The notes: generated from the sequence alone by a model not told the origin. Shown: positions 1 through 8,574, numbered from the stretch's first letter. The stretch is DNA of 12,928 nt from Synura sp. LO234KE (GCA_015143735.1 VKHC01000356.1:1-12928), one strand, 5' to 3'. Numbers and translations: made by a program.

Positions 1-1
1 T

Positions 2-274
2 GAAGAAAGAAGGTGCCGACAGCAGCTGCTTGTTGTTCGTGGGCTGGAAGACGGAGACTACCCAGGCTTCCAACCGTGCTTTCTTGATGTACGAGAAAGA
101 AGTACCGAAATAAAAATAATTTTTTTTATTTTCGGGAAGTACCTAAAGAACGCCAGACCTCATGAAGTAACTAAAGAACACCAGATCTCGTTCTCCTTGG
201 AGTTCTCGGATGGGGCGTTGTCCTCCGCTGAGGAAAGTCGCTGGAGTTGCGATGCAGAGGAGTCGCAGCTGAAG
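2..274 (+). other. Open frame truncated at left edge, unidentified
   Basis: This frame is open for 91 codons from the window edge to a TGA and contains no ATG, so if coding it is the 3' part of something that begins upstream. A second plus-strand frame, 3-113, ends at a TAA followed by an A/T tract. Its codons are G+C-ending (GCC, GAC, AGC, TTC, AAC, TAC) and it ends in MYEKEVPK, which also resembles a gene end. On the minus strand, 171-335 could encode 54 residues rich in Ser, Pro, Thr and Arg. These readings exclude one another, and local GC richness alone lowers stop frequency. The 28-bp tandem duplication inside the frame is not a multiple of three, which argues against one conserved protein running through it. 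Product not recognised. Confidence 0.15.
136..191. repeat. 28-bp imperfect tandem duplication
   Basis: Two adjacent 28-bp units, 136-163 and 164-191, both begin GAAGTA and share CTAAAGAAC and CCAGA. They match at 24 of 28 positions; the differences are at unit positions 7, 17, 23 and 27. A partial third start (GAAGTACCGAAA) lies just upstream at 99-110, separated by an A/T tract. This is a simple local duplication and carries no sign of a mobile-element end. Confidence 0.85.
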
Positions 275-391
275 TGAAGCTGGAGAACTTGTCGCTAGGG
301 GCAGAAGGTGAACCAGGCACTGGCGACACGATCATGGTAAAGAGTAGAAGTACCTCCTCACAGGAAGAGTGGAAGCTTGACGGGTAATTTC

Positions 392-1537
392 TGCCAGCCA
401 GGCCTCATTGTCGTGCCGGAGAAGATGTTGCCAAAGTGGATCGATGAAGTCCGTTCTGGGTTCGCTTCAGGGCCCTTGAATATACATTCTATACATTTTA
501 CCTGAGCGAATCAAGAAAAGAGGCCGCGCTAGTTTTGCCTCGGGGTTTCAACGATGGAGCGTAGCGCCCTCTTCGAGCTACAGTGAAGATTTTTGTTCAC
601 AAAGCACTACGCTTAGATTACACAGAATGACAGAGCAGACCACGCAAACCAAGCACCCCTATTAGCTATTTAACAGATCACAGTAGGCGCAGGGGCATGG
701 CACGCATAATGATCTAACCGACTACCACGATCCCCCCACTACTATCTGTGAAACGAACTCCTCTGCCTGGTGGAGGTCAGAAATAGATTCACTAGCTAGG
801 CTATCAACTAAATCCTTCGGCAAATACTTGGTCGTTCCCGCCGTGGTAGGTCCTGCAAGCTCCATTGCTTCCGGGTGTTCTGCACCCTTCCTCCTCTACT
901 TCAGTGCGCGGGGTCCGTTGCGACTTTATGCCGAACTCACACTCTCAAGACGTTCGGGATATGGAATATGCTCGGCGTAAGGCTTTTAACACGTAACGAA
1001 TTGAGTTCGGCCTCGATCTAAACTCTCTGTTCACCAATGCCTAACTTGCCTCAAAAACAACTTCTGAGTTTTGTAGCTATAGCAAAGTGCAGTCCACTAG
1101 CTACAGTTACAAGTTAACTAGTTGCAGCAATTAGTCGTTAACAAAAACGAGTGCCTAAAGATAGATTTCAACCAAAAACAACTAAATTAATTACGTAAGC
1201 AAACGAAGCGTATCCAATACGTGCGGACACACAGACGTGATAAGCGTTATGTTTCGATTTTCAACGCAATTTCTAAGTGTCACGTGAATCTCAAAACAGG
1301 ATATCTCATGAATCAGGAATAAAAATTATTTCAGATCAATAAAATGTAATATTATTCCCCCATTATAAAAATTATAAGATACGGCAATTTAGAGTTCCCA
1401 AATTTTCAAATGGTAAAATTGATCAGAACCGGCATTTTCAGATGACGAGAAATACAAAGAGATAGAAAAATCTCTTGCATTATGAAATTTAAATAGTTCA
1501 GGACTTAATATCCCAAAATATTTTAACTTATCTCCCC
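392..1537. other. No gene seen; GC-moderate passing into AT-rich DNA
   Basis: No open frame of convincing length or composition was found on either strand. The first half is moderately GC-rich. From about 1020 the sequence becomes AT-rich, most strongly at 1310-1520, where homopolymer-like A and T runs dominate. No tRNA, rRNA, long terminal repeat or terminal inverted repeat was recognised. A minus-strand frame just beyond (1538-1735, 65 codons) has chance length and is not called. Confidence 0.5.
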
Positions 1538-1735
1538 TCACAGAAAAAGTTGGAAAATATCGCCGACGAAATTCACGAAATGATAGATCGTCGCCCAGAA
1601 GGCACCAAACTCAGTTATTCTTGGACATTTGTAACCGCGCCCTATGATAATTAAGGGTCTGAGTTGGTTTTTCTGAAAATCGTATCTTATTTCGGTAGAT
1701 AATTCTGCTCTTCGATTTACAAATTCTCGGCCCAC

Positions 1736-2063
1736 CCCACTAACTCACTTCAGCCAAAAGATCTTGAGATATATTAATTCCCAATTGAATACAATTTCTT
1801 CACAACTGATTTCCGCATATATATAATTTGCTTCGCTCCAAATTCGGTCTCCGCAATAATAATATCACCTTGCATTTAGGACCCTCAGAGATTCAGCAAG
1901 CAACAACGGCAGCTGACCTCCAATGCACCAGGTAACTTTACGGACACTTCATAGATGCTTGATAATAGCCCATTGACGTTCAGGAAGTGTCAGGATCATA
2001 CCAAACCGCTTGGAAAAGTTCCTGACATTAGCCTCTGGATCCAGCCCAAGCCGCCCTCACCTA
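1736..2063. other. No gene seen
   Basis: AT-rich sequence passing into moderately GC-rich sequence, without a usable open frame, long repeat or RNA gene that I can recognise. Confidence 0.5.
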
Positions 2064-2097
2064 ACATATATGTAAAGTTCAACGCATTGTACGTACA
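2064..2097. repeat. Two perfect 10-bp palindromes
   Basis: ACATATATGT (2064-2073) and TGTACGTACA (2088-2097) are each perfectly self-complementary and lie 14 bp apart. Short palindromes of this size occur by chance. They are listed because they open a dense cluster of symmetric elements running to about 2430. No binding protein is inferred. Confidence 0.6.
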
Positions 2098-2139
2098 TCT
2101 TGACCACGTCCATTGCACGTTGTAAACACGTTGTCCGCA

Positions 2140-2221
2140 CACCCCACGCGTGCATGTCTCACGTCATGTCAAAATATCACACACGGCATGTCAAATGCAG
2201 CGCTCCACCCCACTCGTGCAT
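2140..2221. repeat. 16-bp direct repeat pair, 66 bp apart
   Basis: CACCCCACGCGTGCAT (2140-2155) recurs as CACCCCACTCGTGCAT (2206-2221), with one mismatch in 16. Between them CATGTCAAA also occurs twice. Alignment outside the 16 bp is poor, so this is either an old duplication or two copies of a short motif, not a clean tandem array. Confidence 0.7.
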
Positions 2222-2231
2222 ACATAATTAA

Positions 2232-2277
2232 ATTAGAATTGCTCTAATGATCGTATACCGTCTGCTCAAGATATCTT
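2232..2277. repeat. Small hairpin followed by a 10-bp palindrome
   Basis: ATTAGA (2232-2237) pairs with TCTAAT (2243-2248) across a 5-nt loop. It is followed by the perfect palindrome AAGATATCTT (2268-2277). Both are short and no function is assigned. Confidence 0.55.
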
Positions 2278-2282
2278 ACTAG

Positions 2283-2318
2283 TAGAATAGAAGTGAAGTA
2301 GAAGCAAATAGAAGTGTG
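2283..2318. repeat. Purine-rich degenerate short tandem repeat
   Basis: The motif TAGAAG occurs three times, starting at 2288, 2299 and 2309 (spacing 11 and 10), preceded by TAGAA at 2283. A related AAGCAAATAGAG string lies about 35 bp further on. The complementary strand is correspondingly TTC/CTA-rich, which helps keep a 78-codon minus-strand frame (2266-2502) open. That frame is therefore not treated as a gene. Confidence 0.6.
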
Positions 2319-2407
2319 TTACCAAGTGTAAGCACAGGAAAACAAAAGCAAATAGAGTAACACCGCAGCTACCTACAAAAACCGACCGTCGATTACGGGT
2401 AGCTCCT

Positions 2408-2427
2408 GACGGTGGAGATACACCGTC
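2408..2427. repeat. Perfect 7-bp hairpin with 6-nt loop
   Basis: GACGGTG (2408-2414) and CACCGTC (2421-2427) are exact reverse complements around the loop GAGATA. There is no T-run next to it, and a eukaryotic context makes an intrinsic terminator unlikely. It is a structural observation only. Confidence 0.7.
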
Positions 2428-2584
2428 CACTGAGCAGTCTAGCGATACACAGAGTTGCATAGAAGGGTAGCCATAGTACAGTATAGGTAAATAGCAGTGC
2501 AAAGAATAGTTTAAAATATCCTATGCAGCTGGCGATGCTGCAACAACTTCCCGCATTCTGCCTTGAGGCCCCGGTTCTGATTAT

Positions 2585-3079
2585 TCATCTCATAGGCCAC
2601 CTAGGCGCGTTGTCAGAGTCATTCTCGTCGTAGGCGCATTTGCGGGACGTGCGTAAGGGGGGCCACCGAGGAGACAGATTGGAGTGGGGAGTGCCGTCGC
2701 TGGGAAGGAAGTCATTATCAAGCTTGTGTGGGGCCGGCGCTGGTTGATTCCAGAGGTCGCCCCTCCCTAGTAATCTTGTCCAGGCTGGGGGAGGTGTGGA
2801 TGGTACAACGTTGGTGTCGGAAGAGCATAGCGGGGAAACTGTTGGTTCAGTCGAAGTAGTACAATTATCGGGCTCTGAAATAGTAAGGGCTGTCGGCAGT
2901 GACATGGTGGTTGTGATTTGCTCTCTTGCCAAGCTCAGCTTGTGTGTCGGCGTGGTTGTCTCTCGGGTGTCAATATATTCGTCGGTGCAATGTGCCTTTA
3001 CTTTCCGGAAAAGCAAGAGGTGCTCGAGGCGACGATCTGCTTGAAGACCCACCAGGCAAGAATGAGGTCTGTATTCCAA
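2585..3079 (-). CDS. Unidentified 164-codon open frame, Ser/Thr/Pro-rich
   Basis: This is the longest open frame in the window. The 5'-most start available is a TTG; an ATG occurs about 58 codons in. The predicted protein is polar and rich in Ser, Thr and Pro in its central part, with TSTEPTVSPL-like and STPPPAW segments, and more acidic near the C-terminus (DENDSDNAP). That is the composition of a disordered segment, for example part of a regulatory protein or a gag-like region, but no zinc knuckle, catalytic motif or membrane segment is visible. The region is about half G+C or more, so stops are rare in every frame: plus-strand frames at 2796-3044 and 2918-3177 and a minus-strand frame at 2970-3293 overlap it. 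It could be a real exon, an eroded gene or a chance frame. Function unknown. Confidence 0.22.
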   Translation of the reverse strand: MEYRPHSCLVGLQADRRLEHLLLFRKVKAHCTDEYIDTRETTTPTHKLSLAREQITTTMSLPTALTISEPDNCTTSTEPTVSPLCSSDTNVVPSTPPPAWTRLLGRGDLWNQPAPAPHKLDNDFLPSDGTPHSNLSPRWPPLRTSRKCAYDENDSDNAPRWPMR

Positions 3080-3520
3080 GACGACGGTATGGGCAGGTCC
3101 GTAAAATCAATAGCATCGAGGGCGTAGATGCTATCGGAGCAGATTTCGTAGCTGGATGTGGTCGATGGTTTTTATAGACCGATACAGGGGATATCGCCTG
3201 TAGCGGTGAGCTATCCCGTGCTGTTGCTACTTTTACCCGCTTCGTGGTACTCGGGGTCCGAGATTTTGCAGTGCACTCGGTCATACTGATCACGAAGGGA
3301 GGTAGCAGTGATCCGGTCCAGGGCGTAAAGAAAGTCGATGTTAAAGAGTCAGGTCGCCCATTGCAATTTTGTATGCATCTGCTTAGTGATATAGCTAGAG
3401 GAGGGTAGCAGCAAGTAGAGATACATTCTCAGAGAATGTAGAGTTCTTTTAGTGATTCCCTCCACGAGCCGTGCACGCGATCAGCATTTGGGTGTGAGCA
3501 TTCTCGATAGTTGTGGTCAT
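3080..3520 (-). other. Broken coding-like stretch between the two minus-strand frames
   Basis: No single frame is open throughout. Read on the minus strand, one frame begins ATG ACC ACA directly after the TAA that ends the upstream 141-codon frame, in the same phase, and is then interrupted by several stops. A second frame carries a coding-like run containing FLYALDRITATSLRDQYDR before a TAG, and resumes after a TAA. This pattern fits a decayed or intron-containing gene but is also within what chance gives in low-stop DNA. No family is recognised. Confidence 0.15.
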
Positions 3521-3946
3521 TTACGAGTTCATAGAGACGAGACATAGTTTGCAGTGCCCCTCGAGCCGCCAGGTCTCAGAGTTCACAACCGAGTGTTTGA
3601 TGCGATTACCCCCCACACTCCAACGTCCGCGGTGTAGTTGTTTTATGCGATGACCGCGTTGCTGGATCGTCGCTAAAGGGATGCACTGAAACCTTGCGCC
3701 AACGCAGAACGTGTCGGCATTCCAGTAAGGCGGTGCGCCCCTGAACTGACGACTTAGGCCCTTATCAGCAAGTGCTTTCGTCCGACGGGATTCATCAGTT
3801 ACCGTACCTATAGGGACAAGGATTAATGCACCGGAGTGTCCATAATAGCAAAGCCATTTACCTCCTTGGATTTCTTGGATAAGTTGGAGGGCTAGGCGTC
3901 GTGGCGGGAGTGGGACAGAGTTAATCCGGATGCCAGAGACAGACAC
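3521..3946 (-). CDS. Unidentified 141-codon open frame
   Basis: Second-longest open frame of the window. The start is ATG or an earlier weak codon, and it ends at a TAA immediately followed by ATG in the same phase. The product would be basic, of mixed composition, with four cysteines and no predicted membrane segment, signal peptide or familiar motif. Local base composition is near 50% G+C. At that composition a frame of this length on either strand is expected roughly once in a window this size, so length alone does not establish a gene. It lies on the same strand as the 164-codon frame downstream, and the two could be parts of one decayed locus. Function unknown. Confidence 0.2.
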   Translation of the reverse strand: MSVSGIRINSVPLPPRRLALQLIQEIQGGKWLCYYGHSGALILVPIGTVTDESRRTKALADKGLSRQFRGAPPYWNADTFCVGARFQCIPLATIQQRGHRIKQLHRGRWSVGGNRIKHSVVNSETWRLEGHCKLCLVSMNS

Positions 3947-4323
3947 AGAAGCGCCCTCAGTTGGTCATTTTCCAGGAGGACTAAAAAAGGTGGCATACCG
4001 AATAGGACTGTGAAGATGGTATCGGGAGGCCGGCTGCAACGCTCTCCAGAGCGCATTCTGATGGACCTGTGCTAGAAGGACATCAGGGCAAACTCGAATA
4101 TTAAGGGTACGGAATTCTTCGACGAGATGGGAGCAGTAGGGGCATGAGAAGTCAAATTGGAAGCTGCTTAGTTAGCCTCCTTTAACGCACAAATTTTACC
4201 GGAAATCCTTGCGATGGATTTCAAATTGCTGAGAAAGTTCTACTGGCCCAAACCCCAAAGTTCCTAGCACACGCAGAATTTTGGCGACAAGCCCCTCTAT
4301 TTTTTTCCGTTACGAATCATTTT
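3947..4323. other. No gene seen
   Basis: Mixed-composition sequence without a convincing open frame. A T-rich run occurs near 4298-4326. No RNA gene, terminal repeat or element end was recognised. Confidence 0.5.
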
Positions 4324-4733
4324 TTGAGTTTGTCCATGGAGATGAACCAAAGGCGACAAAAATACTCTAACAAATGCAGGGGCGAGCCCATCTTGAATCT
4401 CTTTAAGGCGTTGGTCATTTTTCAAAATGGAGGATATATATTAGGCCACCTCCGCTTTGTCAGGTGGAGCCAAAATTGCCAACTTCTTTGGAGAAACCAT
4501 ATGCAGAGTGAGAAGAGCTGGCGCTCGGCTAAGATAACAGGTCGAACGAGCAAGATAATTTGCTGAAGCCCGTGTTGAATCTTGATCCCTGGGTGCCAAA
4601 TTTCTAGGAGCGATGTTCAAAGTAGATTTGAGCACATGAGCAGGCGCAGAATTAAGATGATCTAGATACTGACTCGGAGGAGAATTTCAGAGACATCGCT
4701 TCAGGCAAGTTTGGCAATTAACTTCATATAGCA
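4324..4733. other. No gene called; one chance-length plus frame
   Basis: A plus-strand frame of 80 codons (4324-4566, TTG start, ATG soon after) and an overlapping minus-strand frame of 64 codons are present. The plus frame encodes a basic, Gln/Lys/Arg-containing peptide with no motif. After its TGA the same phase is repeatedly stopped. I regard it as noncoding or too eroded to interpret. Confidence 0.4.
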
Positions 4734-4767
4734 TTCTCCGAGCTCCAGCCATGTGAGCGTCGGAGAA
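4734..4767. repeat. 12-bp hairpin with one bulge and 9-nt loop
   Basis: TTCTCCGA (4734-4741) pairs exactly with TCGGAGAA (4760-4767). The stem continues as GCTC (4742-4745) with GAGC (4755-4758), leaving a single bulged G at 4759 and the loop CAGCCATGT. This is the longest stem I found in the window. It could be an RNA hairpin, a remnant of a terminal inverted repeat or a protein-binding dyad. No target-site duplication or U-run is visible beside it. Confidence 0.75.
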
Positions 4768-4973
4768 CTAGGGCCATGCATCTTCGAATTGATAACAATT
4801 GAGACTCTACCATTACACTTTAAAGGTATTGCTGATACGCTGGCTCATTGTTCTCCTTATCAGGAAGAAAACATTTTGCGGAGGCGTTGGTATATTCCGA
4901 TGCTACAGATCTAAACGCGCATTTCGAAATTTCCAGATTCAGTACGAATTCGTTCCAAACGTTATTTTCTTGA

Positions 4974-5414
4974 ATAGTAAATAGTTTATCTTATTCAGGA
5001 TTAATTGAGCTGGATATCTGGGAATCAGCCTTTGGAAGCGCAGTTTTGTCAGCCTTTCCTTGACGAGACCCAGTTAGAGACAAGAGCGATCGGTTTTACA
5101 ATTTTCATTTCCCAAACTTTTGAGAAAGGCCGAGAGCCGTGAGCGATACCACCTGCTCTTTTGATGGCTTAGGTGACCATGATTTAATTGTCATATGGCA
5201 AAAGTCTGAGGCGGTCAGAATCGGAGTAGAAAAATCGTCAGATGTAACTGGGGAACAAAAATCGTCACACGCATTAGAACATCTTATATTTAATTGGATT
5301 CCCGGGCAGAGAAGTCAGGAAGACCAATTAGTACAAGAGAAAAACCCGCTACCCCCAACGAACAAAGCCTGCGCGATGTACCAAATGATGATGGCAATCC
5401 ATGCAACCGAGTAG
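4974..5414 (+). pseudogene. Possible eroded coding frame carrying the DGL..HD motif
   Basis: One phase is open from 4974 except for TGA at 5061 and at 5121. Its last part is uninterrupted for 96 codons (5124-5410), with a possible GTG start at 5139 and no early ATG. That part contains DGLGDHDLIVIWQ, which aligns in phase with DGLDNHDIMTIWP near 12592-12630. The second TGA aligns with a TGG (Trp) in the other copy, which fits a nonsense change in a dead copy. Downstream residues are polar and charged. An overlapping plus frame (5294-5515, 73 codons, rich in Pro, Asp and Glu) could be the continuation after a frameshift. No known family, domain or catalytic residue is recognised, and intron boundaries could not be placed convincingly. 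It could also be chance open sequence around a short noncoding repeat. Confidence 0.25.
5163..5202 (+). repeat. 40-bp block, diverged copy 1
   Basis: This block matches 12592-12631 without gaps at 30 of 40 positions, counted by eye, including GATGGC, ACCATGAT and TAAT. About 50 bp upstream, each copy also has a CAAA...TTTTG motif followed by a CCGAGA match. The same phase is open in both, and many substitutions give similar residues. Confidence 0.55.
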
Positions 5415-5520
5415 TGGAGAGCGAGCTCAAAGTGCTGCCTAAACCACCTGGAGCGCTTGCTGCGTTAACTCGCGACGATGCCCCCTCCGAGGGGATATGG
5501 CACAAGATATGCTGAGACGC

Positions 5521-7145
5521 TTGCCCATACCCCTAGTGGGATTTTCCAAGTGACTATATGTATGACATGTTTTTGCCAAACTAAGTCTTACTTAAAAAAA
5601 CGAGACATGGTGAGAATAAAGTGACGGTAAGCAAAATCGTTGCAATAGTAAGTGCGGCGATTACAACCTATTCCGCTGCCTAGCTACAAATAGAGTCAGC
5701 ACGAACATCAACCGTCATCTCCTCTTGCAGTTAGAAGCCACCGAGGTCAAACACGCCGAGTAGGCATCGTCTGGACGTGCATACCCCATTTGAAGAGGAA
5801 GCCAAAACGTAAAATGCATGCAGTACTTCCTAACGTGGCTTGATGTGAAGCGGCAGTGTAGGGGTAAGATTCAAGCACCACTGCGGCATTTTGGGTAGGC
5901 ATGCTGGTGTATCTGTCGATGTGATTTCTCATGGGAAAGAGGAGCAACTGGAGTTCTGGGAAGTGTGAGGTGGAGGTGGAAATGGAAGAAAAGGAGATAC
6001 TTTAATGCGACTGGAAGATTTACAGACTGATCAAGACTGTAATCTCGGGTCCACTCCAGACTGACTCCGTTGTATCATGTTCCAGAGAGGAGTTGCAACG
6101 ACGGCTCATGGCACCGAACCGATGCTCGCAATATTTAATCGCGTTGAGGTAGTGAAAAATTCTAACATACCTCTGAATGACCTGTTGTTATCTACCGCTT
6201 CACGCCACAAAATTTGCTGTAAATCAACGTGTTATGTGGCTATCCCGGTAGTAGACTTCTAAAAGATTCTGAATATATGGGCTTATCGAATCTTTCAAGA
6301 TAAGTAACTGGAATCTTTAAAGTAGGATTACCGGGCACACGCGAAGCTCAAGCTTTGTATATCATATAAACATATACTCTACCAGGGTGGGAGCTACAAT
6401 TTCAAATAATAATGTGCACTGCCATCCTCCCGCCACGTTTAAAATGCGTCTGGAGGAGTCTTGCTGATGCTCAAACTGATGTGCCACGCCAATGAGCAAA
6501 ATATCCACTTTTTGCGGTTGCAGAATGATTATTTCTATGAAGAAACAAACGCCATGTTGAGACGTTCCTTTCTCAGATCCATAAAACAGAGCCTTACGGT
6601 CTAGGATGAAGAAACTTTGTCGCTAATACACTAAGATCTGAAGCAAGCCCCGATCAATTCTCTTCCGATCAAGAGTTCGGATTTGGGAGTAGGAGTTACA
6701 ACTTCAATATTCTAAAATGAGAAGAAACCAGGGTTTGTAGACCCAGCCCAAAGAAAAGGTGTCACCTTAAATATTGATTAGAATCACTGCTGAAATTGAG
6801 TATTGAATTATGAGGAATCTTTACCAAACAATTTTTGCAAAAAGATTTTATTGGTCTTATGTATCAAAGACATAAATTGTTTTGGGTAATATTGCCTGGA
6901 CAAAGCTACAAAAATTGTGTTACAGTCCAGTAGAAACAAAAGGAGGCCTGGTTTACCTTCGCCTTAAGGAATACCATTGTAATCCTTGACGATTGCTGTT
7001 TTAAATAGATTGGACATTCCAATTTTGTAGATCACAATTTTCAAATATGTCGAGCTACTCTCAAAGCCAGGAGACGTGTCACATGCACTGCTGAAAGCTT
7101 AGATAACAGCGATCTATTGTTCTTTGAAAGAGTTCTAAGGCAAAT
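5521..7145. other. Long stretch with no gene seen
   Basis: Only chance-length frames occur: a 66-codon minus frame at 5747-5947 and a 61-codon plus frame at 6077-6262 with an ATG start. Neither carries a recognisable motif. A perfect 12-bp palindrome TTTTTGCAAAAA lies at 6832-6843. CTGGAC near 6896 and GTCCAG near 6926 form a loose 6-bp inverted pair. No transposon ends, tRNA boxes or long repeats were recognised. Confidence 0.45.
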
Positions 7146-7454
7146 TTACTCAGTAGCCGAGCGGTAAAACACATAGATATGGTGATTTTGCACGGACTCA
7201 CAAACGCGTTTGAATAAGTAATGGGGTATTACCAATAAGAACAATCCAAAATCCCAGCTATTGGAAGCAGGAAAGAAAGAATTCTGTAGCACATACTTTT
7301 TGGTTCCGCTCTGAAGCAACGAGAGTATTCTAAATGCTATAAATTTGATGACCTGATAGTTGGAATTGAAGGACGTTAAATGTAAACGACATGTCTTCCT
7401 GTTAAGAATAGACATCTCGGAGGAATAATCCGCAATAGAAAGTGTACCTCGCAA
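7146..7454 (-). CDS. Unidentified 102-codon open frame, hydrophobic segments
   Basis: An ATG-started frame in moderately AT-rich DNA, where a run of this length is less expected than in the GC-rich part. The peptide has a central hydrophobic stretch around residues 70-82 (FGLFLLVIPHYLF), flanked by aromatic and basic residues, and no cleavable signal sequence at the start. There is no homologous motif that I can recognise, no neighbouring exon and no visible promoter. It partly overlaps, on the other strand, an Arg-rich plus frame (7429-7638). It is more likely chance or relic than a working gene. Confidence 0.12.
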   Translation of the reverse strand: MRGTLSIADYSSEMSILNRKTCRLHLTSFNSNYQVIKFIAFRILSLLQSGTKKYVLQNSFFPASNSWDFGLFLLVIPHYLFKRVCESVQNHHIYVFYRSATE

Positions 7455-7638
7455 GCCCCGTGATCACAGTAGAGAGGTCCGAATCAATGGACCTGGAGCG
7501 CCTAGGTTAGGGAGGCGATTAAGTCCCCAGCTAGTTCGAAGAAGACGCGCACATCCCGATAAACCTCAGCCGCAGAAGTTCGAGCGTTGCTCGAGTGTTG
7601 TCAGAGTGCGCAAGAGGATGAAATCTCGATATTCTAAT
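7429..7638 (+). other. Arg/Pro-rich open frame without a start codon
   Basis: Seventy codons are open between a TAA (7426-7428) and a TGA (7639-7641). The translation is strongly basic, with an RRRRAHP run and Pro/Gln segments, and the only ATG is near its end. It would have to be an internal exon or fragment. A 6-bp hairpin TCGAGC-GTT-GCTCGA (7580-7594) lies inside it. No family is recognised and chance is a sufficient explanation. Confidence 0.12.
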
Positions 7639-7641
7639 TGA

Positions 7642-8444
7642 CGCCGGCACGTGAGAGCAGAAGGGCAGATGTAATTAAGGGCTTTAAGCAACCAGGTAGG
7701 CTGGTATGTCCTTCACAACGCTTATAAAGAAGCTTTAGAAGTCTTGTCGAACGTGTCCAGCGGTAAGCAGGTGTATCAAGGGGGCAAGAACACTTGAGCA
7801 AAGACGGGGAATCTCTTGCAGCGCTGAAAGTATCTACTCTCCCGATGCAAGCACTTTAGGGCGATGCCCCCTCGGGATTATTCTGCTCCTTCTTCAACAA
7901 AGGCTTTTGCACATGGAGCAAAAGGAATACCAACGGCTTCCTCGAAATTCGTTATCGCAAGCTAGGATTGTCCAATCTCGCAAAGAATTTCTCAATCTGC
8001 TGGTGATGTTGTTTGGAGAAATGTCCTAGCACCCTTATTGATTGGACCTTCGGATTCGTTTGACAGTCGCGAGTACATGATTTCCTTTAGGACTTAATCC
8101 CGAGAAAATAGTTAGAAGCTGTTTGTCGCAAACGGCAGCAAAAATAGACTCGGGGCATACTCGAATCTCGAGGCTGCTGTACTCGTTCAGGCCTGGTTGA
8201 GAACTTCGAAGCGAAGGAAAAATGTGCAAAAAAACGGCCTGAATACAGAAAACATACCCCGTGCCTCAAATTGAAATATCCCAATTGAGATTTCGAAAGT
8301 GCAAAGTAATTCGAGAATCAGGTCAATTAGTTTGAATTCCTCAGCAGCCTCAATTTTGCAGCGCTAGCTTTTGTCAAGCGAAATTTTTCCGGCGACAGTA
8401 TTCTTGCTCATCATTTCCAATCTCAACCATTTCCGGAGTGAGTG
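7642..8444. other. No gene seen; one small hairpin
   Basis: Two overlapping minus-strand frames of 64-65 codons (8035-8284) have chance length and lie in different phases. CTCAAATTG (8265-8273) and CAATTGAG (8282-8289) form an 8-bp stem with one bulged A around an 8-nt loop. Nothing else in this stretch could be supported. Confidence 0.45.
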
Positions 8445-8500
8445 AACAAGGCCAAATTTGATATCTTCAACACCTTCAAATTTGATATCTTCAACAAGGC
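8445..8500. repeat. Modular 24-bp tandem repeat (linker-core-linker-core-linker)
   Basis: The 16-bp core CAAATTTGATATCTTC occurs twice with no mismatch (8453-8468 and 8477-8492). The 8-bp positions before, between and after are AACAAGGC (8445-8452), AACACCTT (8469-8476) and AACAAGGC (8493-8500), so all three share AACA and the outer two are identical. The core itself contains two palindromes, CAAATTTG and GATATC. The exact core repeat implies recent duplication or constraint. Confidence 0.9.
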
Positions 8501-8550
8501 TGAAAAATTAAAAACGGGCGGGCAGACGTGTTGGTGCGAAATGAATTTGA

Positions 8551-8574
8551 GATGACCGATGACCGATTGGTCAT
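8551..8574. repeat. GATGACC doublet followed by inverted GGTCAT
   Basis: GATGACC is repeated head to tail (8551-8557, 8558-8564). Its second copy faces GGTCAT (8569-8574) across GATT, giving a 6-bp dyad. This is a small symmetric site lying 51 bp downstream of the 24-bp modular repeat. No regulator is inferred. Confidence 0.65.

Noticed and set aside
1538-1735. Minus-strand 65-codon frame containing GYKC, faintly like the Y.C motif of some fungal secreted effectors
   Set aside because: It has no signal peptide, only one cysteine in a suitable place and a chance length. The resemblance is too weak to name.
2796-3177. Plus-strand frames of 69-83 codons over the GC-rich island
   Set aside because: They overlap each other in different phases and lie opposite the longer minus-strand frame. 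Low stop density there explains them.
5061-5123. Idea that TGA is read as Trp (alternative code), because a TGA in one copy faces TGG in the other
   Set aside because: TAA and TAG also interrupt the other candidate frames, no long frame appears genome-like under any code I tried, and a TGG-to-TGA nonsense change explains the single case.
5165-5225. tRNA-like A-box (TGGCTTAGGTGA) with a weak B-box-like string downstream
   Set aside because: The B-box match is poor, no cloverleaf stems pair, and the diverged copy near 12592 lacks a B-box.
5290-5505. Minus-strand 71-codon frame, Ser/Gly-rich
   Set aside because: It lies antisense to two plus-strand frames and its composition is what the reverse of a Glu/Pro/Asp-rich stretch gives. 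Length is within chance.
5476-7873. Shared 12-mer CGATGCCCCCTC at 5476-5487 and 7862-7873
   Set aside because: Several 12-mer matches are expected by chance in a window of this length counting both strands, and the flanks do not align.
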